From the NCBI GenBank assembly GCA_027257055.1, contig JAPVLO010000182.1:806001-870000 (forward strand): a DNA stretch of 64,000 bases, given 5' to 3'. The translations under genes and the position numbers were made by a program. This document shows, piece by piece, positions 58,501 to 64,000 of this stretch. The notes under the pieces were generated by a model. It saw only the letters and a program-made list of their open reading frames with translations, made no database searches and was not told the origin of the DNA. Within the stretch, counting starts at the first letter, position 1. Each line of letters begins with the position of its first letter. This DNA comes from Cephalopachus bancanus (Eukaryota > Chordata > Mammalia > Primates > Tarsiidae).

Positions 58501-61251
58501 TCATTTCCCCATCAGGCCAGACGAGGCAGTGGAACCCTGTGGGCGCGATGCAAATAGGGGCGCTGATCTCCGCCCCCTGGATGGCGGTCCTGGTGTCCAC
58601 CTTCGACACATCTCTCAGGTACCGGGGACGGAGGCGGATTCTGTGTTAGACAACGAAGAGGTTTCCTGTTGGTGGCTGACTCTTCAGCGCGGAGGTGCTG
58701 TCGGGGCTGGGGCTCCCTGATTCCTGGTCAGGTCTGCCCCAGCCCCGGCCCCGTGAAACCTTGGTGGCTTCAGTTGGCTGAGAACTGAGTAAGCGGTGTG
58801 GCTCCAGCAGGAGGCTCATTTCTAGGATCCCACCCTCAACACCCCTCTCCACATTCATCAGCCTTTTAGGAGCTGCTGGTGCACGTGGAGTCGACACTAT
58901 CCCTGCCTCGCTCTGCCAAGGGTCTGTGTCTTTGAGCCTGTGCCTCCTTGACTAGACTCTCAGCGCTTGGATGGAGGGATTGTTTCATCACCACAAGGAC
59001 TAGGAAGGGAAAGAATAGGCAGAAAGGCTTTTCCCTCTCAGGTGATAAATAAATTCTCCAGAAAGTAAGCAGAGGCCGCTGCAAGGGGACCACTTCCAGC
59101 GAGTGATCTAGTTTTTGTGTTAGAGGCTCGTGAAGGTTGACTTAACTCCTGCTTTAGGAGAGGCAGGAAAACTCTCAGATAACAAATATATAAAACACAC
59201 TTTTAAGACAATTGGATACTGGGCCTCATGATTCTGTCCTCATGCTAAACTCAGAGACTCACCATTTAGCCCCACCCTGGCTCCTAAGGGACCAAGGAGA
59301 GCCTTGCCCTTGGGGCCATAGCAAGCATCCTTTTCTCCACAGATAGTGGGAGTCAGAGGGGCCAGCACTTCTCTTCCAGTCATTTTGACCTCAGGGTCCA
59401 AAAATTGTTGTTTTTTCACAATGTCTTATTATTTCTGTACACCAACTTGGAAAAATTTTCTGAAACTACTAATTGTCCAAGGTTGAGTAAGGTAGCCTCA
59501 GTCACTTCATCTGTGAAACAGGAAAAATAGTCCAAATTTCTTCACTGTTTTGTGAAGACAAAATGGGATAAATCATTTAATGTGCCTAGTAGAGGCTGGA
59601 TGCAGTGGCTCATCCCTGTAATCCCAGTACTTTGGGAGGCTGAGACAGGAGGATTGCTTGAGTCCAGGCGTTCGAGACTAGCCTGGGCAACATGGTAAGA
59701 CCTCAGCTCTACAAAAACATAAGAAAATGCACTGGGTGTGGTGACCCACGCCTGTGGTCCCAGCTGCTTGGGAGGCTGAGGCAGAAGGATTGCCTAAAGT
59801 GCAAGAGGTCAAAGCTGCTGTGAGCTGTTATTATGCCACTGCACTCCAGCCTGGGCAACGGAATGAGACCTCTGACTCTCACTAACTGGCTAACTAACTA
59901 AATAGATGTGTTTAGGATAGTGCTAATTAAGTATGAACATGCAGAAGATAGCGCTCCCTTTGCACCCCATTTCTCTGTTTTCTCCTGATTGCTCTATCAC
60001 TAGAGTCAGCAAACTTTTGCTGTAAAGGGCCAGATGGTAAACACTTCAGGCTTTGCGGTCCACATCATCTTTGTCACAATTATTCAGTTCTGCAGTTGTA
60101 GCACCAAAGCAGCCACAGATAACAGTAAATGACCGAGCATGGCTGTGTTCCATGAAACTTTCTTTTTTTTTTTGAGTTGGAGTCTCACTCTGTCGCCCAG
60201 ACTGGAGTGCAGCGGCCGCTCCCGGCCACCACAGCCTCGACCTGCTGGGCACTGGCGATCCTTCCACCTCAGCCTTCCAAGTAGCCGGAATTACAGGCAT
60301 GCGCTACCACGCCCGGCTGATTTTTTGATTTATTGTAGAGATGAGGTCTCACCAAGTTGCCCAGGCGGGTCTCGAACCCGCGGGCTCAGGCAATCCTCTC
60401 ACCTCAGCCTCCCAAAGGCGCGGGATTACAGGCTGAGCCACCGAGCCCGGCTGAAACTTTCTTTATGGACATTAAAATTTGAATTGCCTATGGTTTTTAC
60501 ATGTCACAAACTCTTCTCCTTCTTTCGATTTCTCCTGCCCTTCTCCCCTGTCCACTTAAAAATGAAAAGCCATCCTTAGTTTGAGGCCCCCCCACAGGCA
60601 TGGGCCAGTGTTGGCCCATGGGCACCTGTTGGGTGACTCAGGATGCCCTAGCCCCTAATTTTCCAGTCCATCTCTTCTCCCTTGATACAATCTCTTATCT
60701 TCCCTAAGACTCCTTGGGTCATCACATTTCCTCCAAACCTGAGTTTTCTCTCCTGCCTTACGTTCTCTCCTCCCAGTCAGAGGTAGGACCTCAGGAGATC
60801 AAGGCCCGTCCAGCAGGCTTCTCCTCGCTGCCAGCTGGCTGGTCATCCCAGGACTCTTGTCTCGCCAGGCTATAAAGTTGCTGGGATGCAGAGGGAGAAT
60901 GACTCGTGTGCGGCTCCAAGCTGAGTTCTCTCTGGATCCCCTCTCTCTCCGACCCTCTGCCCTTCTCCCCACACAACGAAATGTCAACAGCAACAAAAAC
61001 ACATGATGCTATCTTGAATATACTGCGTTTCTTGGAGGCAGAAACCAGGACTGCTGCCATCCAGGGAGCTCAAACCAGGGCACCTTAGCTTAACGACAGA
61101 CAGGCTATGGAAGACCAGACTTTTTAAACGCTGCAATGTTGTCGTCCCGTGTGAAGCTTTCATCAGCTCCTCCTTCGATGAAATCCCGCGTTGACTTGGA
61201 CAGCAGTTCTCGTGCAAGAGCCTGAAAGTCTGTCAAACACACCAAGGGCAT
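39437..61251 (-). CDS. HAO2: 2-hydroxyacid oxidase 2, peroxisomal, seven coding exons, 353 aa
   Basis: Coding parts are 61121-61251, 58489-58640, 56493-56776, 54300-54509, 41008-41166, 40576-40645 and 39437-39492 (1062 bases), which join in frame to 353 residues. It is an FMN-dependent (S)-2-hydroxyacid oxidase of the glycolate oxidase/lactate oxidase TIM-barrel family. It oxidises medium- to long-chain 2-hydroxy acids to 2-oxo acids with release of H2O2, in the peroxisomes of liver and kidney. Seen: start [11 protein letters not shown]24 where glycolate oxidase has Tyr (typical of the long-chain enzyme), Y130, D158, K224, the signature SNHGGRQ with H248 and R251, the FMN phosphate-binding D279-G-G-V-R283 and G302-R303, and the C-terminal SRL peroxisomal signal. 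It is two residues longer than human HAO2 as I recall it (extra D-L near 174-175). No stop or frameshift is seen. Confidence 0.95.
40518..40570. repeat. (GAAA)n microsatellite beside the HAO2 exon 6 donor
   Basis: Thirteen uninterrupted GAAA units, ending five bases before the intron's GT on the minus strand. The transcript would read TTTC repeats. Confidence 0.95.
40576..40645 (-). CDS. HAO2: HAO2 sixth coding exon, residues 313-335
   Basis: 70 bases with a GGGAGCAG acceptor, coding [12 protein letters not shown] to TAMALT. The donor ACAG-GTGGGT is followed almost at once by a long GAAA/TTTC microsatellite (40518-40570). Confidence 0.93.
41008..41166 (-). CDS. HAO2: HAO2 fifth coding exon, residues 260-312
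   Basis: 159 bases, phase 0 at both ends, with acceptor CTTTTTCAG and donor AAG-GTGAGA. It encodes EVYLDGGVR and [10 protein letters not shown], the FMN phosphate-binding loops. Confidence 0.95.
41167..42524 (-). other. HAO2: HAO2 intron 5, part before the L1
   Basis: About 1.35 kb of unique intronic DNA; no named repeat or coding signal was recognised. Confidence 0.6.
44337..44825 (+). pseudogene. L1 ORF1 protein, C-terminal two-thirds
   Basis: 162 codons matching the RRM and C-terminal domain of L1 ORF1p ([63 protein letters not shown]). The N-terminal coiled-coil part upstream is broken by stops. The protein is an RNA-binding trimer in live L1s. Confidence 0.85.
46487..46568 (+). mobile_element. 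Retroposed 3' end of an LTR transcript (type B)
   Basis: 82 bases inside the L1. Contains gagagcttttctgtcctctc, AATAAA, 12 more bases and an A-rich tail, flanked by aaagtattccagg / aaagtactccagg. It looks like L1-driven insertion of a polyadenylated LTR-ended RNA. Confidence 0.6.
48765..49070 (+). repeat. Alu inside the L1
   Basis: Near-consensus young form; aaaaacgtggtata on both sides. Confidence 0.95.
49211..50302 (+). mobile_element. Solo endogenous-retrovirus LTR inside the L1
   Basis: Begins TGAAAGGTACC and ends CCTAACA (TG...CA), with 5-base duplication acatg (49206-49210, 50303-50307). It has AATAAA (near 50160) followed by a U5-like stretch, and is about 0.85 kb without its Alu. 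The TGAAAG start is typical of gammaretrovirus-like LTRs. No viral genes are present. Confidence 0.7.
49924..50144 (-). repeat. Alu with inverted 5' part
   Basis: 49936-50095 is the right arm in reverse. From about 50096 to 50144 the left-arm start runs in plus orientation (ggctcagcctgtaatcccgc). Both sides carry tctaatttactttt. Confidence 0.85.
50551..51144. other. HAO2 intron 5 stretch with one copy of a local duplication
   Basis: 50822-51090 repeats the segment at 52666-52915 and 53521-53555. It includes the truncated end of an LTR retrocopy (aataaactatattttccaat plus A tail). Confidence 0.65.
51145..51430 (-). repeat. AluJ-like element
   Basis: Reverse dimer, older type, with an ATTC-rich tail upstream. 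Confidence 0.88.
51431..52570. other. HAO2 intron 5, unassigned stretch
   Basis: No named repeat or coding signal recognised; AT-rich in its right part. Confidence 0.4.
52571..52713 (+). mobile_element. Retroposed 3' end of an LTR transcript (type A)
   Basis: 143 bases that match the inner part of the LTR at 49211-50302 (ctggtgtgg to AATAAA), then end 16 bases after AATAAA in an A tail. Perfect 12-base duplications gaaaagttatat flank it (52559-52570, 52714-52725). Confidence 0.7.
52925..53214 (-). repeat. Alu
   Basis: Reverse dimer with a CT-rich tail. Confidence 0.92.
53229..53520 (-). repeat. Alu, young lineage-specific form
   Basis: Near-consensus reverse dimer; ctcatttccttttctt on both sides. 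Confidence 0.94.
53935..54030 (+). repeat. MIR fragment
   Basis: ggaacttggacaacatctct followed by tgtgtaaaataac. Confidence 0.5.
54068..54150 (+). mobile_element. Probable retroposed LTR transcript end (type B)
   Basis: ctgtgggagcttttctgtct, AATAAA, then an A-rich tail: the same unit as 46487-46568. Clear target duplications were not found. Confidence 0.5.
54300..54509 (-). CDS. HAO2: HAO2 fourth coding exon, residues 190-259
   Basis: 210 bases between a TTTCCTGCAG acceptor and a TCA-GTAAGT donor. It carries VILKGI with K224 and the active-site signature SNHGGRQLD (H248, R251) that defines FMN-dependent alpha-hydroxyacid dehydrogenases. Confidence 0.95.
54778..55056 (-). repeat. Alu, left half of an inverted pair
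   Basis: Reverse dimer with poly(T); its 5' end is shortened. Confidence 0.92.
55092..55380 (+). repeat. Alu, right half of an inverted pair
   Basis: Full dimer with 18-base target duplications aaaagtgttcagagttta on both sides. Confidence 0.95.
55399..56492 (-). other. HAO2: HAO2 intron between coding exons 3 and 4, unique part
   Basis: No named repeat apart from a short (AAT)n run near 55622. Confidence 0.6.
56493..56776 (-). CDS. HAO2: HAO2 third coding exon, residues 95-189
   Basis: 284 bases between a CTTTGCAG acceptor and an AAG-GTAAGA donor. It encodes [22 protein letters not shown] (Y130), LTLDAP (D158) and GNRR. The NQLDLKRNL stretch has two residues absent from the human protein as I recall it. 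Confidence 0.94.
56777..58488 (-). other. HAO2: HAO2 intron between coding exons 2 and 3
   Basis: Holds a MIR relic (57200-57350: gctatgtggccttgagtccg, ctgtcaaatgggggaag), an (ATT)n tract (57853-57912), and one copy of a duplicated segment (58050-58200). Confidence 0.65.
57853..57912. repeat. (ATT)n microsatellite
   Basis: Imperfect ATT units. Confidence 0.9.
58489..58640 (-). CDS. HAO2: HAO2 second coding exon, residues 44-95
   Basis: 152 bases between a TCTAACACAG acceptor and a G-GTAGGA donor. It encodes [11 protein letters not shown] and the [18 protein letters not shown] block, which forms the first barrel strand and part of the FMN site. Confidence 0.94.
59594..59880 (+). repeat. AluJ-like element
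   Basis: Full dimer of the old type (gtgagctgttattatgccac). Confidence 0.88.
60003..60630 (-). mobile_element. hAT-Charlie non-autonomous transposon, split by an Alu
   Basis: gtcagcaaacttttgctgta, gggccagatggtaaacactt and tggctgtgttccatgaaact match the MER-type hAT element whose ends read CAGGGGTCGGCAAACT. The match resumes after the Alu at 60453, with cagtgttggcccatgggca near the far end. I am unsure of the exact subfamily. Confidence 0.65.
60164..60452 (-). repeat. Alu, young lineage-specific form
   Basis: Near-consensus reverse dimer; tgaaactttcttt on both sides. Confidence 0.95.
61121..61251 (-). CDS. HAO2: HAO2 first coding exon, residues 1-43
   Basis: The exon probably begins at 61259 after a TTTCCTTTGAAG acceptor, with ATG at 61251-61249. 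It encodes [10 protein letters not shown] to IAAFK. The donor forced by the reading frame is AAA-GTCTGG, a weak match to MAG-GTRAGT; joining it to the next exon gives Lys44. Confidence 0.9.
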
Positions 61252-61259
61252 TTCTGGAC

Positions 61260-64000
61260 CTTCAAAGGAAACAAAACAAAACCAAACCCAGTAAGAACAC
61301 TTCAGATGCAGAGCAAGGGAAGAGGGAGCTACTGTGTGAAGTTGTTTTGGATTCAACATTGGTCTTCCGATACTATTTACCTTTAAACATTTTTTATTTT
61401 TTAATTTTTTTTTTGAGTCGGAGTCTCACTCTGTCACCCAGACTGGAGTGCAGTGGCCGCTCCCGGCCACCGCAGCCTCGACCTGCTGGGCTCCGGCGAT
61501 CCTTCCGCCTCAGCCTTCCAAGGAGCTGGAACTACAGGCGTGCGCTACCACGCCCGGCTGATGTTTTGATTTATTGTAGAGATGAGGTCTTGCCAAGTTG
61601 CCCAGGCAGGTCTCAAACCCGCGGACTCAGGCAATTCACTCACTTCGGCCTCCCAAAGAGCGGGATAACAGGCTGAGCCACTGAGCCCAGCCTTTTAAAC
61701 ATTTTTTAAAAATTTTGTTTTTTTTCCCTTTCCCGAGCAAAGAAGAGTCTAATGTGTTATTTATCCTAATGGAGTTACTGCTGAAGCCGCTGATCCCCAA
61801 GCTGGAATTATGGCAGGGAATTATGGTCCACCCCTCCTTTCTCCCAGCCCCACTCCCAAATCCTGATATTTGGTCGTCTCCATATTCCTCATCTCTGTCT
61901 TCTGTACTCTACACACGCCGCCTTGGATCTAGCTCAGGCCCTGCCGATGCTTAAAAGATCGTCACAAAATTGTCTGTGCTTATCGCTTGCCTCCAGATTC
62001 ACCCTCCATCTTTTCTCCCTCCAGTTGCCTGGGATCTTCCTAAAAGGCAAGTCTGATCGTGCCTCTTGTCTTTCAATGTGCCCTGTCTTGGCATTCCCAG
62101 CTTTCCAGGCCCTGGCTCTTCACCGCCGCACCAGCTTCATTCCTTGATTCCTTTCCCTTGCGCTTGTCATTTGAATCACTAAGTGGGAAAATGAGGGCTA
62201 AGCAGGCGCTCACATCTGGTATTCCCAGAAGCCTCTGGGTGCCTGAATCGCCTGGGGCTGTGGATGGTCGTGTGGAGGGAGCAAGTTGACTTTGTGTTAC
62301 CGGTTGGCCGGGCCACTGAACTTGCTGCCCGACATCACCAGGAGGCCCAAATGTCACCACCTACCTCTTTGTTATTTTGGCTAATCTGGGGACTTGGGAG
62401 ACAATTTACGTTGCCTCGATGCATTCCCATCTCCAGCTGGGGCATGTAAACCTTGAGCTTGGTGCTTTTGCTACAGCCCTCCCTCCAAGAGGAGAGAGGG
62501 CTAGGTTTGGGGATCACCGGCGGATCTTGTCGGCAGGAGCAAGGGCAGTGGGAACAGGAGCTTGCAGAGATGCTGAAGGCACTGGCTGCAGTTCGCGACA
62601 GCAGGTAGGGCTCCTGCAGGACAGGTTCCCAGGAGGAGAAGCAGAGAAACCCTAAGTTTAAAGCTCTAGCCACTCCCAGGCAGGACACCCGTGTGGAAAT
62701 CAACCCAAGGCTGTGGGTAGAAGCTGAATGGCTTCTGAGGCACTAACTGAGGGAAAGGGATCGGCCCTAGTAGCTAGGGCTTCGACGAGAAATCGGGCGC
62801 TCCTGTGACAGGCAAAGGGGGCAAAGAGGCCAGATGAGAGGTGGGATGCTGGAGACCTTGACTGGGGTAAGGAGGAGGGCAGGCCTGGCCTGAGGACACT
62901 GGGGACCAGGGCGGAATCCGATCAAGTCGAGCTGAGGAGCAGTCCGCAACACTGACCCAAGAGGCCAAGCAGGGAGCAAGGGGATGACAGACAAGGCGGG
63001 TCAGCGCAGGAATCTGGAGCCCAGCAGCGGAGCTTTTCCTAGGCAAAGTACCTTGTTAGTGGATGAGTGGGGAGTGTTGAGGTGCAAAGCGGAGTCTGAC
63101 AGAGCACAGCAACCGTCTCTAATTGAGCTCATTCTTACCCTCCGTCAAAGGGTCAGTAAACTTGAGTTAAGTGAATCCATCATGGCATTTATCCACCTAC
63201 ATTGCAATTATTTCTATCTCTGTGTGCGTAAAAGAGTTAACATAGCAGTCCCGAGAATGTTATCCTTTAAAGGGCCTGTTTGCAAGTTTGGACCTTGGCT
63301 GGTCTCTGGGAACTAGGATTTCAGCAGGGCTGCCACCAGTCTCTGATAAGAATGGCTCACTGTGTCTAAACTGTCGGTACAAACAACGTGGTTTATGCTA
63401 AACATCTGTTTTCTCTCTGGGAGTCTAGAAGTTTGGTATGGGCTAGGAAGAGGGTGACCCCATGACCAGTTCCCAATCTTGCACTCTGGGTATTGAGTCT
63501 CTCCTGAGCGTCTGTGGTAGACAATATATTACCTGTGTTGTCACATCTTGTTGCTGAGGGAATTAAGTGTATCCTACATGACTCCAGTGGGTGAGGACTT
63601 ATACCTGGTTTCCTCCGGATTTTGCTCTAGGAAACTTTGCCTTTGCTGACTTTGCTTTATATTCTTTCACTGTAATAAATCATAGCCTCAGCTGTATGCT
63701 GAGTCCTGGGATTCTTTCTAAGAAGGCACCAAATGTGGGATCCCTCACACCTGTTGTACCACAGGCATGAGGATAGGATGTGGCACTTAGTTACTGTTCA
63801 TACATGCTCGTTACTTGCATTCAACATTCCCCCATCTGTCATCTCTGTGCCTTACTGGATAAGAATTCTCCATCAAGTCTCAACCCCTGGGATTTCAACA
63901 AACCCCCATATCCTATACATTATACGCTTGCAGAAATACCATTATGCACATTTCTAGCATAGAGACTACACAAAGCCTGTGTCTAATTCAGAAGAAATGG
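61260..64000 (-). other. HAO2 upstream flank or first intron
   Basis: Beyond the Alu at 61401-61691 no exon, CpG island or TATA context could be assigned, so the HAO2 first exon may lie here or outside the window. 63470-63740 ends with ctttcactgtaataaatca and resembles the end of an old interspersed (LTR-like) repeat that I cannot name. Confidence 0.45.
61401..61691 (-). repeat. Alu
   Basis: Reverse dimer flanked by ctttaaacatttttta-like duplications. Confidence 0.94.

Larger units (their letters stand above)
58641..61120 (-). other. HAO2: HAO2 intron after the first coding exon
   Basis: Holds the second copy of the duplicated segment (59220-59390), an older Alu, and a hAT element split by a young Alu. 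The rest is unassigned. Confidence 0.7.

Noticed and set aside
1..64000. CRISPR arrays, bacterial operons, tRNA or rRNA genes
   Set aside because: None were seen. The repeats are Alu, L1 and simple repeats of a primate genome.

Overview
The window is primate nuclear DNA. It is dense in dimeric Alu elements, with L1, MIR, L2, MaLR LTRs and hAT/mariner fossils, and it carries two spliced genes of the conserved HAO2-HSD3B neighbourhood (human 1p12), both on the minus strand. The young Alus share a consensus that is not the simian AluS/Y, lemur or galago/loris form as I remember them (start GCCGGGCTCGGTGGCTCAGC; right arm with CGGAGCCCAGCAGGTCGAGG; end GAGACTCCAACTC). I infer a tarsier-lineage genome; this rests on memory of the subfamilies, not on a search.

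Layout. 1-11 kb: repeats, a small GC-rich block near 3.5 kb and a strong CpG island at 8.0-9.6 kb with no recognisable gene. 10.4-11.0 kb: an internally deleted mariner element next to the HSD3B poly(A) signal. 11.0-18.4 kb: a complete HSD3B gene with TATA box, non-coding exon 1 and three coding exons that join into an intact 372-residue frame. 18.4-39.2 kb: intergenic DNA made largely of old L1, MaLR LTRs, Alus and a CpG-rich solo LTR. 39.2-61.3 kb: HAO2, with seven coding exons that join into an intact 353-residue frame ending in the peroxisomal signal SRL. HAO2 intron 5 (13 kb) holds a full-length but dead L1, itself hit by an Alu and by a solo LTR. 61.3-64 kb: upstream flank or intron 1 of HAO2; its first exon was not found.

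Function. HSD3B makes delta4-3-ketosteroids in the endoplasmic reticulum and mitochondria. HAO2 is a peroxisomal FMN 2-hydroxyacid oxidase. They are neighbours by ancient synteny, not partners in one pathway. All coding splice sites are GT/AG and phases agree, so both genes look functional; the first coding donor of HAO2 is weak.

The most unusual observations are: short copies of LTR-terminated transcripts that carry poly(A) tails, one pair of which has L1-type target-site duplications (46.5, 52.6, probably 54.1 kb); an Alu with a 5' inversion and intact target-site duplications (50.0 kb); the orphan CpG island with a perfect NRF1 site; a one-base-altered SF-1 element in the HSD3B promoter; and unexplained duplicated segments around HAO2.
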